Shown here piece after piece: positions 8,477 to 16,770 of a stretch of 43,950 bases of DNA (positions are counted from its first letter, which is position 1; each line of letters opens with the position of its first letter). Source of the stretch: Deltaproteobacteria bacterium HGW-Deltaproteobacteria-18 (GTDB taxonomy: Bacteria > Desulfobacterota > Desulfovibrionia > Desulfovibrionales > Desulfomicrobiaceae); contig PHBE01000023.1 in NCBI GenBank assembly GCA_002841885.1, positions 1-43,950 of the forward strand, in the 5' to 3' direction. A program made the position numbers and the translations under genes. The notes under the pieces are model-generated. The model was given only the letters and a program-made list of their open reading frames with translations. It was not told where the DNA came from and did not search any database.

Positions 8477-10715
8477 GGAGGCCAGCGCCACATCGCTGCG
8501 CGACAAGATCGTGGGGCTTAGCGAATCTTCGGGACGAAAAAGCTACTACCCCATGCTGCAGCAAAAAATCCGGGAGCTGCAAGGCGAGATCGCCGATCGG
8601 CACCGGGCCGAAGACACGCTGCGCAAAACATTGCTGCGCATCGAACGGCAGCAGGCCGTCATCGCCGAAATCTCCACGCACCCAAGCGTATTTCATGGCC
8701 GCCTGCAGGAAGCGGCCCCCATGATTACGGACAGGATGGCCCACGCCATGGACGTGGCCCGGGCAAGCCTGTGGATAATGCAGGAGGACAGGCTCTGCTG
8801 CATGGACAAGTTCGACGCGCAAGGCGGGGAACATACCTCCGGGATCTGCCTGGAATGCTGCAGGTTCGGCACCTATTTCGAGTCCATCGGAAAAGGCCCC
8901 GTCATCGTGCCCGACGTCCACCAGGATGCACGCACCCGCGACTTTTCCCCGAAATACCTCGAAGCGGGCGGGATCGCATCCATGCTCGACGTGCCGGTGC
9001 TCATCGACGCAGAACTGACCGCCGTCATCTGCTTCGAGCATGTCGGGGAACCGCACGCTTGGCAGCCGGACGAAGTCACTTTCGCCAGCCGCATCGCCGA
9101 CCAGGTGGCCCTCATCCTGGCCAGCCAGCGCCGGCGCCTGGCCGAGGAGCAGCTGCAAAGCGCCCACGCAAACCTTACACGCAACCTGCGCTTCACCGAG
9201 GTGTTGCTGGACGCCATTCCCATCCCGATCTTCTACAAGGATTCGGAACGGCGCTACCTGGGCTGCAACCAGACCTTCACCGATATCATGGGCATCAGCG
9301 CCGAAGAACTCCGGGGCAAAACAGCCCGGGAACTGTGGCCGGACCTGGCCGGAGCCTATGATGAAAATGACCACAGCCTCATTCAGGACACCCGCAAAAG
9401 CACCTACGAATCCAAAATCCGCAACAAGGATGGCGAGCTGCGCGAAGTCATCTTCGCCAAGCAGATTTTTTTTGATGAATTCAAGAACGCGGAGGGCATC
9501 ATCGGATCCTTCGTGGACATCACCGAACGCAACCGCGCCGCCAAGGAGACTCTGCGTTTACGCACACTGCTCGCCAACATCATCAACTCCATGCCGTCCA
9601 TGCTGATCGGAGTCGATGCCGACGGCCGCATCGCCCAATGGAACCAGCAAGCAGCGGTGGTGACCGGCGTAAGCGAAGCCCAGGCACAAGGCCGCCCCTT
9701 GGCGCAGGTGATTCCCTGGCTCGGTTCCGATATGCGAAAGATCAGCCAGTCCATCGCCAGCAAAAAACCATTTTTCGAAGGGAAGTTACGCAGAGTGGAG
9801 CATGGCGAGACCCTGTTCGAGGACGTGACCATCTACCCCCTTATCACCAACGGAATGGAAGGAGCGGTCATCCGCATTGACGACGTGACCGACCAGGTCC
9901 GCATCGAGGAAATCCTGATCCAGTCGGAAAAAATGCTCTCCGTTGGCGGCCTGGCTGCGGGCATGGCGCACGAAATCAACAACCCCCTGGCCTCCATCAT
10001 GGGCAATACCCAAGTCCTGGAAACCCGGCTCCTTCTGCCTTTGCCGCAGAATGAGCAGGCGGCTCTGGAAGCAGGCATCACCTTTGAAGCCTTGCAAAAC
10101 TACCTGGAGAAGCGGGGAATCCCGAAGATGCTGAGCTCCGTTCGCAGTTCGGGAACGCAAGCCGCACAGATCGTCAGCAACATGCTGAGCTTCAGCCGCA
10201 AGAGCGAACCCATGCTGGCGCCGGAAAACATCGTGGAGTTGCTCGACAAGACCCTGAATCTCGCCAGCACGGATTATGATCTGAAAAGAAACTACGACTT
10301 CAAGAAAATCCGCATCGTCCGCGAATTCGAGGACAACCTCCCCAACATCCTGGGCTCGGCAAGCAAGCTGCAACAGGTTTTTCTGAACCTGCTGCGCAAC
10401 GGTGCCGAAGCCATGGGCGAAAAGATCTACCCGGAAGGACAGAAGCCGCAATTCACATTGCGAGCAAAAAGGAATGCGCCATGGGTACGCGTTGAACTGG
10501 AAGACAACGGGCCAGGGCTTGAGGAATCCGTGCGTAAACGGGTGTTCGAACCGTTCTTCACCACGAAATCCGTAGGCAAGGGTACGGGACTGGGGCTGTC
10601 CGTCTCCTATTTCATCATCGCCGAAGAGCACTCGGGAATGATGGCCGTGCAGACGACCGAGGGAGAATGGACCAGATTTATCATCGACCTGCCGGTCGCG
10701 ACGTCGTCAGAGTAG
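8460..10715 (+). CDS. Soluble GAF/PAS/PAS sensor histidine kinase
   Basis: A kinase of 751 residues with no membrane segment, so it should sense a cytoplasmic signal. A coiled coil (about 31-72) leads to a GAF-like domain (about 80-222), then PAS domains at about 243-360 and 370-490. GLAAGMAHEINNPLAS contains the phospho-accepting His504. The N box has Asn647, DNGPGL begins at Asp682, then FEPFFTTKSVGKGTGLGLS. About 30 extra residues separate the two dimerisation helices after His504. No receiver domain is fused and no response regulator is adjacent. The ATG at 8460 overlaps the ercA-like gene and lacks a good SD; GAGGAGG lies downstream of it with no suitable start, so the exact start is uncertain. 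Confidence 0.87.
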   Translation: MKKQPEEASATSLRDKIVGLSESSGRKSYYPMLQQKIRELQGEIADRHRAEDTLRKTLLRIERQQAVIAEISTHPSVFHGRLQEAAPMITDRMAHAMDVARASLWIMQEDRLCCMDKFDAQGGEHTSGICLECCRFGTYFESIGKGPVIVPDVHQDARTRDFSPKYLEAGGIASMLDVPVLIDAELTAVICFEHVGEPHAWQPDEVTFASRIADQVALILASQRRRLAEEQLQSAHANLTRNLRFTEVLLDAIPIPIFYKDSERRYLGCNQTFTDIMGISAEELRGKTARELWPDLAGAYDENDHSLIQDTRKSTYESKIRNKDGELREVIFAKQIFFDEFKNAEGIIGSFVDITERNRAAKETLRLRTLLANIINSMPSMLIGVDADGRIAQWNQQAAVVTGVSEAQAQGRPLAQVIPWLGSDMRKISQSIASKKPFFEGKLRRVEHGETLFEDVTIYPLITNGMEGAVIRIDDVTDQVRIEEILIQSEKMLSVGGLAAGMAHEINNPLASIMGNTQVLETRLLLPLPQNEQAALEAGITFEALQNYLEKRGIPKMLSSVRSSGTQAAQIVSNMLSFSRKSEPMLAPENIVELLDKTLNLASTDYDLKRNYDFKKIRIVREFEDNLPNILGSASKLQQVFLNLLRNGAEAMGEKIYPEGQKPQFTLRAKRNAPWVRVELEDNGPGLEESVRKRVFEPFFTTKSVGKGTGLGLSVSYFIIAEEHSGMMAVQTTEGEWTRFIIDLPVATSSE

Positions 10716-10716
10716 A

Positions 10717-10742
10717 AATGGCAGACCCGGGAGCCTGCCATT
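10717..10742. terminator. Hairpin between convergent kinase and mltD genes
   Basis: AATGGCAG (10717-10724) pairs perfectly with CTGCCATT (10735-10742) around a 10-base loop, starting one base after the kinase stop. The following T tract is weak (TTCTT), and the other strand has an even weaker one. It is probably a bidirectional terminator. Confidence 0.5.
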
Positions 10743-10760
10743 CTTACGCGTTGATATTTG

Positions 10761-12398
10761 TCAGCGGTATACCTTGAGCCTGTCTCCGGGCCTGATGTGC
10801 CCATTCTTCGCCAGCTTGTTCCAGGCCAAAAGATCGGAGGGAGTCACCCCGAAAAGCTTGGCAATGCCCCACAGGCTATCTCCCGGCTGAACCTTGTAGT
10901 TGACCAGCTTTCTGCGCAAGGCATCGGCACTGGCCTTGGCGGTCTTGATCTCGGCGCTGCCCGCATCGGGCACATAGAGTTTCTGGCCAACCCGCAGCAC
11001 TGCGGAAGCACTGAGGCCGTTGGCCTTGCCCAGTGAAGACGGATCGGTCTTGAACTGCTTTGCGATGGACCAGAGCGTGTCCCCCTGGCGGACCAGATAG
11101 TTGGCTCTCTTTGATGCCCATTTTCTGGCGTCGGCCACCGAATCAGATTCAGACGCCGCACCCTGTGCGGGTATGCGCAGCGCTTGCCCCACTTTGAGAG
11201 CCTTCGACCTGCTGTCCTCGTTGGCTTGCTGCAGGACCGCCACCGAGACGTTGTATTTCCTGGAAATCCCCCACCACGTGTCCCCGGGCTTCACCCTGTG
11301 GGATGCGTAGCGGATCTCTCTTTGAGTCACTGGGCGCTTCAGGAAGTCCTGTGCCTTGGCCACAAGATGTCCGGGAACAGCGACCATGACGGAGCGGGCG
11401 GGAGGAGCTTCCTGCTTGCGAAAAGAGGGGTTGAGTTCCCGGAAAGACTTCCAGTCCATGCCCAGATCCTGGGCCAGGGCCAGGAGGTCCGTTTCCGGCT
11501 TGGCTTTCAGCATGACGGGGGCGGCGGGACGCTTCTCCATATCCAGAGGTTCAAAGCCCAATTTTTCCAGATTCCGGGCAACCTTGACCAGCGCCAAAAA
11601 CTTGGGAACGTAGAGCTTGGTCTCTTTCTTAAGATCCTCGGAGGCCTCGCAAAGGCTGAAAAAATCCTCGGTTCCCGTCTTCTTCAAGGCACGGCCGATG
11701 GCGCCCTCGCCCGCGTTGTAGGCGGCCAGAGCCAAGGACCAATCGCCGAAATCCCCATACAATTTTTTCAGATAGGCAATGGCGGCCTCGGTGGACTTGT
11801 AGGGATCACGCCGCTCGTCCACCCATTTGTCCACGGTCAGTCCGTAATTGGTCGCGGTCCGCGGCATGAATTGCCACACTCCGCAGGCTCCCGCATGGGA
11901 TTGGGCGAAGGGATTGAAACCGCTCTCGGCAAAGGGCAGATAGATCAGATCCTCGGGCAGTCCCTCGGCCAGAAAACGCTCCCGGATATGCGGCAGATAG
12001 AGTTGGGCCCGTTTGAGCCAACCCGTCATCGTGCCCCGCTGGACATGGGTGTAGTAGTGAAAATAGCGCTGGACATCCTCGTTTTCCTCGGTATCCAGAC
12101 CGATATGAAAGGATATCTGCGTATCGAGAATTTTCTGCTCCACCGCGGACAAGGCTTCGGCTTCGGGGAGATCATCACCGTCCTGCAGGACATCGAGCGG
12201 ATCAACATCTTCGACCGGCCCGCAGGCCTCCGGGGCGCCCTTGGCAGCCGTGCCATCCCGGTTCAGATCACTCCCGCCGTCCTGGCTGGCGGTGCCGGAG
12301 ACACCGAACTCCGACGGACTCTGAACCTTCTTGACGGGCATGCACCCCGCCAAGACCAGCATGATTAGGAGCAGAACTCCACGTATATGAAATGTCAA
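10761..12398 (-). CDS. mltD: Membrane-bound lytic murein transglycosylase with three LysM domains, MltD-like
   Basis: A 545-residue lipoprotein that should cleave peptidoglycan glycan strands. The signal ends in LVLAGC, the lipobox with Cys19. The SLT domain has the catalytic glutamate in PFAESGFNPFAQ, then GVWQFMPRTATNYGL and LALAAYNAGEGAIGRAL. Three LysM repeats fill the C terminus (HRVKPGDTWWGISRKYNV, YLVRQGDTLWSIAKQF, YKVQPGDSLWGIAKLFGV), anchoring it to murein. The start is TTG at 12398, with AGGAGA five bases upstream; the next ATG would destroy the signal peptide. It stands alone, facing rlmB across a 118-base gap. Confidence 0.92.
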   Translation of the reverse strand: MTFHIRGVLLLIMLVLAGCMPVKKVQSPSEFGVSGTASQDGGSDLNRDGTAAKGAPEACGPVEDVDPLDVLQDGDDLPEAEALSAVEQKILDTQISFHIGLDTEENEDVQRYFHYYTHVQRGTMTGWLKRAQLYLPHIRERFLAEGLPEDLIYLPFAESGFNPFAQSHAGACGVWQFMPRTATNYGLTVDKWVDERRDPYKSTEAAIAYLKKLYGDFGDWSLALAAYNAGEGAIGRALKKTGTEDFFSLCEASEDLKKETKLYVPKFLALVKVARNLEKLGFEPLDMEKRPAAPVMLKAKPETDLLALAQDLGMDWKSFRELNPSFRKQEAPPARSVMVAVPGHLVAKAQDFLKRPVTQREIRYASHRVKPGDTWWGISRKYNVSVAVLQQANEDSRSKALKVGQALRIPAQGAASESDSVADARKWASKRANYLVRQGDTLWSIAKQFKTDPSSLGKANGLSASAVLRVGQKLYVPDAGSAEIKTAKASADALRRKLVNYKVQPGDSLWGIAKLFGVTPSDLLAWNKLAKNGHIRPGDRLKVYR

Positions 12399-12462
12399 AA
12401 CAATCTCCTGGTCACAAGTTGGCCACTGGCCCTAAAAAAACGGGCGAGCGAGATCGAGCATT

Positions 12463-12502
12463 TTGACCTGCTACAGAAAAAAAAATCAAATTGCAATTCC
12501 GA
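12463..12502 (+). promoter_or_regulatory. Possible sigma-70 promoter for the rRNA methyltransferase gene
   Basis: TTGACC (12463-12468), then 17 bases that are largely A, then TCAAAT (four of six matches to the -10 consensus). It would put the transcript start close to the SD at about 12506. Weak evidence from consensus only. Confidence 0.25.
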
Positions 12503-12516
12503 ACCAGAGGCTCATC

Positions 12517-13275
12517 ATGGACCACCAAACGCACGAAAAACCCGAAAACAATACCCACCTCACCCCTGGCCGAAAACCGGTTCTTGAACTCCTTGCCTCA
12601 AGGCCCGAGACCCTGGACACGGTGTTCCTGTCCGAAGACGTTCCGGGCCTTGGGGAAGTGATCGGCAAATGCCGCGAGCTTGGGGTGCGCTTCCGCAAGG
12701 TGAAACGCCCCGAGCTTGATCGCATGTTTCCCGGAAATCACCAAGGAGTGGTGGCCCGCCTGCGCGGCCGGCAACTCGTCGAACTGGACCAGCTCATCAC
12801 CCAGGCCTGCCAGAGCGCATTTCCACTCATCCTGGCCCTGGATCAGGTCCAGGATCCGGGAAACGTTGGCACCCTGGCCCGCACCCTCCTGGCCCTCGGC
12901 GGAGCGGGCCTGCTCTTCCCCAAGGACCGCACGGCCTTTATCGGCCCGGCTGCCGCCAAGGCCGCAGCCGGGGCGCTCGACAGCCTTCCGCTGTGCCAGG
13001 TGGTCAATCTGGCCCGGGCGCTCGATACGTGCGCCGAGGCCGGACTTGCGATCTACGGCTCGGGCACCGGGCCCGAAAGCCGGGACCTCTTTTCGGCCCG
13101 ACTTCATTTCCCGGCGGTGCTGGTGCTCGGCAACGAGGACAAGGGTATGCGACCCAATGTGGGCAAGCGTTGTACGGAAAAGCTCTCCATCCCCATGCAG
13201 GGCGGATTCGATTCGCTCAACGTGGCGCAGGCCGGCGCCATGATTATGACGGAAATGTTGCGGCAGAGGCTTTAG
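12517..13275 (+). CDS. rlmB: TrmH/SpoU-family RNA 2'-O-methyltransferase, RlmB-like
   Basis: A 252-residue SPOUT methyltransferase. HLTPGRKPVLELLASRPETLD is the RNA-binding substrate domain (L30e-like). The knotted catalytic domain shows motif 1 in DQVQDPGNVGTLART, motif 2 in LVLGNEDKGMRP and motif 3 in FDSLNVAQAGAMIM. In E. coli RlmB methylates G2251 of 23S rRNA, but related enzymes act on tRNA, so the target is inferred. The ATG at 12517 follows AGAGG; a TTG at 12463 in the same frame lacks an SD. It converges on fliQ with only nine bases between stops and no visible terminator. Confidence 0.85.
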   Translation: MDHQTHEKPENNTHLTPGRKPVLELLASRPETLDTVFLSEDVPGLGEVIGKCRELGVRFRKVKRPELDRMFPGNHQGVVARLRGRQLVELDQLITQACQSAFPLILALDQVQDPGNVGTLARTLLALGGAGLLFPKDRTAFIGPAAAKAAAGALDSLPLCQVVNLARALDTCAEAGLAIYGSGTGPESRDLFSARLHFPAVLVLGNEDKGMRPNVGKRCTEKLSIPMQGGFDSLNVAQAGAMIMTEMLRQRL

Positions 13276-13284
13276 AGGAAAAGG

Positions 13285-13554
13285 CTATTTGATGTATTGC
13301 GGGAAGTTCAAGAAAATATCCTGAGTGTATGTGATCATCTTGTCCATGATCCAGGGGAAGGAGATGAGCAGCGCCAAAAAAACGGCGATGATCTTGGGCA
13401 CGAAGGTCAGGGTCATTTCCTGAATCTGTGTTGCGGCCTGAAGTATGCTGACAAAAACGCCAACGCCTAGACCCACTCCGAGCATGGGCAGGGCGATGAC
13501 CAGAGTCAGCTCGATGGATTGCCGTGCGAAACCGATGACAAATTCGGGGGTCAT
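13285..13554 (-). CDS. fliQ: Flagellar export apparatus protein FliQ
   Basis: An 89-residue membrane protein of the flagellar type III export gate. Two long hydrophobic segments (about 14-38 and 50-72) flank the conserved AATQIQEMTLTFVPKIIA. It assembles with FliP and FliR, which thread the export channel at the base of the hook-rod. AGGAG precedes the ATG. It is the last gene of the flagellar run; fliR and flhB are not in the window. Confidence 0.95.
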   Translation of the reverse strand: MTPEFVIGFARQSIELTLVIALPMLGVGLGVGVFVSILQAATQIQEMTLTFVPKIIAVFLALLISFPWIMDKMITYTQDIFLNFPQYIK

Positions 13555-13574
13555 GCGCCACTCCTGACTTGAGA

Positions 13575-14366
13575 CTAGATAAAACTGTTGACAAGGGAGC
13601 CGATAATCAGATTCCAGCCATCCACCATGACAAAAAGAAGGATCTTGAACGGAAGGGACACCATGACCGGCGGCAGCATCATCATGCCCATGGACAGAAG
13701 GATACTTGCCACGACCATGTCCAAAATGAGAAATGGGATGTAAATCAGAAATCCGATCTGGAATCCCGTCTTGAGCTCGCTGATCACGTAAGCAGGCACA
13801 AGAACCATGGTCGGCACGTCATCTTTGCTTTGCGGCCTCTCAAGGCCTGTTATCGAGAAGAAAACGGAAAGATCCTTTTCCCTGGTATGCTTGAAAAGAA
13901 AAGTCCTCAGCGGTGTTTCAGCCCGCTCCAGTGCTTCCCCGTAGCCGATCTCTTCCTTCAGATAGGGTTGCAGGGCCGTATCATTGATGATGCGTCCCGT
14001 GGGCATCATGATGACCACGGTCATGAAGATGGCCAGGGAAGCAAGCACCTGGTTCGGCGGCATCTGCTGGGTTCCCATGGCCTGGCGCAGAAAATGGAAG
14101 ACAATGATGATCCTGGTGAAGGACGTGACCGTGAGCATGAAGGCCGGAGCCATGGACAGCATCGTAAGCAGGGCCATGATCTCGAGAGCCACGGCCACTT
14201 TTTGCGGTTCAGCCTGTCCACTGGAAAGCTGCATGGAAAGGGAAGGAAGATTGGGCCCCTCGGCGGCCAGGAGCAACAGCGGGAAAAAACAGAAAAAAAG
14301 ACTAGGAAGGAGGATTCTCCCCAGTTTCCTGGTCCAGTGTGGTCTGAAAATCCGGGATCGGTTCAT
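13575..14366 (-). CDS. fliP: Flagellar export apparatus protein FliP
   Basis: A 263-residue core protein of the export gate. A signal peptide (about residues 14-36, ending in LLLLAAEG) is followed by the family signatures APAFMLTVTSFTRIIIVF, RQAMGTQQMPPNQVL and, near the C terminus, KTGFQIGFLIYIPFLILDMV. Length is normal. Its start lies 65 bases inside fliO; the next methionine (residue 45) would remove the signal peptide, so the overlap seems real. Confidence 0.95.
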   Translation of the reverse strand: MNRSRIFRPHWTRKLGRILLPSLFFCFFPLLLLAAEGPNLPSLSMQLSSGQAEPQKVAVALEIMALLTMLSMAPAFMLTVTSFTRIIIVFHFLRQAMGTQQMPPNQVLASLAIFMTVVIMMPTGRIINDTALQPYLKEEIGYGEALERAETPLRTFLFKHTREKDLSVFFSITGLERPQSKDDVPTMVLVPAYVISELKTGFQIGFLIYIPFLILDMVVASILLSMGMMMLPPVMVSLPFKILLFVMVDGWNLIIGSLVNSFI

Positions 14367-14658
14367 TGTCTGCCTGGTGCTCCGCTATCAAGTTGATTCC
14401 GTTGTCGGTGACGCCCAACACCAGAAGCTTATTCAAGAAGCGGACCACCACCAGCTGCTTGCGAGGGCCCAGGGCAACTCTTTCCTCCACCCTCAAAACG
14501 CCCGAAGCTCTTCCCTGCAGCCGTGCCGCCAGCCCGAAGCGTTTCAGGAGCGCAAGCGCGAGGAAAATGAGCCCCAAAATAAGCAGCAACGCTGCTGCCA
14601 TTTTGACCGATGCAAGCCCCAACCCTGCACCGGCGCCTGTCAAAGTCGCGTTACCCAA
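14302..14658 (-). CDS. fliO: Flagellar biosynthesis protein FliO
   Basis: A 118-residue protein with a single membrane segment (about 18-39) and the FliO domain (RVEERVALGPRKQLVVVRF, LLVLGVTDNGINLI). FliO helps assemble the FliP ring. It starts eight bases inside the end of fliN, and its last 65 bases overlap fliP. The acidic C-terminal tail past about residue 92 is encoded by the shared segment. Confidence 0.88.
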   Translation of the reverse strand: MGNATLTGAGAGLGLASVKMAAALLLILGLIFLALALLKRFGLAARLQGRASGVLRVEERVALGPRKQLVVVRFLNKLLVLGVTDNGINLIAEHQADNEPIPDFQTTLDQETGENPPS

Positions 14659-15217
14659 GCTGCTTCACCCTCTCGATGGGGCTGATGATATCGGTCAGCC
14701 GCACCCCGAATTTTTCATTGATGACCACGGCCTCTCCGCGTGCCACGAGCTTGCCATTGACCAGTATCTCAAGAGGCTCGCCAGCCAGCTTGTTCAGCTC
14801 TATGACCGAACCCTGCCCAAGCTGCAGCAATTCATTGATGAGCAGCTTGGTGCTTCCGAGCTGGGCTGAAACCTCAAGCGGAATGTCGAGGATGAAATCA
14901 AGGTCCTTGCGCAGCCCTTCGGGTCTGGGGGCCTTGGCTTCCGCCGTCAAATCTTTGTAATCGAAATCCTTGCTCTGGGCGGCAAGCTGCTTCTGCTTTT
15001 TTTCATGCTGGATCTTGGTCTCTTCCTCGTCGGCCAGAGCCTTGGCCCATTCGTCGGCGAGAGCCTGATCGGAACCGCCGGAGTCCTGTTCCTTCAACGC
15101 GGAACTCCAGGCATCGGCCAAATCTTTCTCGCCCCCGCCGCCTCCGGCCTCCGCGTCACCCTGCTGTTCCAGGGCTGCGGCCCATTCCGCCGCCAGCTTG
15201 TCCTGATCTTCGACCAT
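14651..15217 (-). CDS. fliN: Flagellar motor switch protein FliN with a repeated N-terminal motif
   Basis: A 188-residue protein, longer than the roughly 137 of E. coli FliN. The C-terminal SpoA domain (DIPLEVSAQLGSTKLLINEL, GSVIELNKLAGEPLEILVNG, VINEKFGVRLTDIISP) forms the C-ring with FliM. The N-terminal half is acidic and contains three similar units: LAAEWAAALEQQ (about 8-19), LADAWSSALKEQ (about 33-44) and LADEWAKALADE (about 53-64). They are separated by Gly/Asp/Ser-rich linkers. Such units may be docking sites for a chemotaxis protein or FliH; that is inference. AGGGGA precedes the ATG. Confidence 0.93.
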   Translation of the reverse strand: MVEDQDKLAAEWAAALEQQGDAEAGGGGGEKDLADAWSSALKEQDSGGSDQALADEWAKALADEEETKIQHEKKQKQLAAQSKDFDYKDLTAEAKAPRPEGLRKDLDFILDIPLEVSAQLGSTKLLINELLQLGQGSVIELNKLAGEPLEILVNGKLVARGEAVVINEKFGVRLTDIISPIERVKQLG

Positions 15218-15226
15218 ACCGTTCCC

Positions 15227-16204
15227 CTAGTAATTGAGTTCCTGTTCTTTGACGATCTTGAATGCCTTGTTGCCCTTGACAAAACCTGGAAGTCCAAAAA
15301 ACTTGAGTATCCCGTGGATTCGGCCCGAGAGCATGTCATCCTCATCCTGATCCAGCATGAGTATGTCGCCGGCCTTCATGTCGAGAAGCTGACGCCCGGT
15401 AATCTGCGTCGTGCCGAACGTGACATTCATGTCGACGGGCGTTTCCATGAGCCGGTCCCGGAAGCGGGAAATCCAGGCATGGTCGATTTCCAGCCGCTCG
15501 GTCTGAAATGCGGCGTACAGCTTCGACCTGATTGGCTCTATGGTTGCGTACGGCAGCGCCAGAACCATGGATCCCAGGGCGTTTTCCAGTTCCACCTCGA
15601 AAGAGATTACCACGACCACATCACTGGGAGGGACGATGGTGGCGAACTGCGGGTTGATCTCTGAGCGCAGCAGTTCGATGCTGACCTCGTGCACCGGACG
15701 CCAGGCATCTTCCAGATTGGCCAGGATGATCTTGACCACCTTGACGATGATGGACTGCTCGATGGGCGTGAAATCGCGCCCCTCGATCTTGGGCTGGCTG
15801 CCCGCGCCGCCGAAAAAATTCTCCACCAGGGAAAACACCAGCCGGGTGTCGACCACCAGCAGCGCGTTGCCGCGCAGAGGGTCGATCTTGAAAATGTTGA
15901 TACTCGTCGGAACAGGCAGGGAACGCATGAAATCCCCGAACTTGGACATGTCGATGGAGATCGGGTTCACGTCCACCCGCTTGCGCATGGTGTTGGCCAG
16001 GGCGCTGGTGCAGAGTCTTGAAAAGCGGTCGTTTATGATCTCAAGCACCGGCATGCGGCCGCGAATGATCCGGTCCTGGTTGGCCAGATCAAAGGCTACG
16101 AAGCCCTTCGTGTCAACGGCCACCTCTTCTTCGGTCTCGATCTCCCCGCCCGAAATTCCACGGAGCAGGGCATCGACCTCGTCCTGATTCAGGATCTTGC
16201 TCAT
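15227..16204 (-). CDS. fliM: Flagellar motor switch protein FliM
   Basis: A 325-residue C-ring protein that sets rotation direction. The N-terminal MSKILNQDEVDALLRGI is the segment that binds phosphorylated CheY. The middle domain has the FliM pattern (RLCTSALANTMRKRVDV, FMRSLPVPTSINIFKIDPL). The C-terminal SpoA domain ends in FGLPGFVKGNKAFKIV. Length and order are standard. It lies nine bases upstream of fliN and 18 downstream of fliL. Confidence 0.96.
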   Translation of the reverse strand: MSKILNQDEVDALLRGISGGEIETEEEVAVDTKGFVAFDLANQDRIIRGRMPVLEIINDRFSRLCTSALANTMRKRVDVNPISIDMSKFGDFMRSLPVPTSINIFKIDPLRGNALLVVDTRLVFSLVENFFGGAGSQPKIEGRDFTPIEQSIIVKVVKIILANLEDAWRPVHEVSIELLRSEINPQFATIVPPSDVVVVISFEVELENALGSMVLALPYATIEPIRSKLYAAFQTERLEIDHAWISRFRDRLMETPVDMNVTFGTTQITGRQLLDMKAGDILMLDQDEDDMLSGRIHGILKFFGLPGFVKGNKAFKIVKEQELNY

Positions 16205-16222
16205 ATACCGCCCACCAGTCGC

Positions 16223-16735
16223 TTACTGGACCACAAATTCCGTAAAATAGACATTGTGCACCTTGTTCTTGCCGATAATCTGGTTCAGTCGGCTGACGAT
16301 GTCGTTTTTCAGCTCGATCTTCTTGTCCATGCTGCTGATATCGGCAAAAGACTTACTGGAAAGCAGGAGCAGCAGGGTATCCTTGACCTTGGGCATGGCA
16401 GCGGTCAATTCCGCCGCTGCGGCAGCGTTCGCCACCTCCACGTCAAGCGTGGTCTTCAGATATCTGCGTCCCATTGGGTCGGACAGATTGACCACAAAGG
16501 AGTCAAGGGTCACCAGTTGCCCACCCGGTTCGGCCTCGGCCTTTTGCTCACCTGCGCCCTCGGCCGTTGCGTTCTCCGCGGAGCCCTCTGCCTTTGGCTG
16601 CAGAAAGAACTTCCACGCCGCAAAACCGCCCCCACCCAGAACGCCAAGGACAAGCAGCACTATGATAATGAGCTTGAGCTTGCCGCCCTTCTTTTTTTCT
16701 ACCTTCTCCGGCGCTGGCGCTTTTTTGTCGGCCAT
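16223..16735 (-). CDS. fliL: Flagellar basal body-associated protein FliL
   Basis: A 170-residue inner-membrane protein that rings the stator and supports motor torque. A lysine-rich cytoplasmic start is followed by one membrane helix (about 20-41), an Ala/Glu-rich linker and the periplasmic FliL domain (LDSFVVNLSDPMGRRYLKTT, RLNQIIGKNKVHNVYFTEFVVQ). The frame opens at an ATG at 16753, but the AAAGGAGG it overlaps sits ideally before the ATG at 16735, so the later start is chosen. Confidence 0.93.
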   Translation of the reverse strand: MADKKAPAPEKVEKKKGGKLKLIIIVLLVLGVLGGGGFAAWKFFLQPKAEGSAENATAEGAGEQKAEAEPGGQLVTLDSFVVNLSDPMGRRYLKTTLDVEVANAAAAAELTAAMPKVKDTLLLLLSSKSFADISSMDKKIELKNDIVSRLNQIIGKNKVHNVYFTEFVVQ

Positions 16736-16770
16736 ATATTCCTCCTTTGTCATCCTTGCGAAAAACGGGC

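Noticed and set aside
13276-13284. A terminator between the converging rlmB and fliQ genes
   Set aside because: Only nine bases separate the stops and no inverted repeat with a T tract is visible there.
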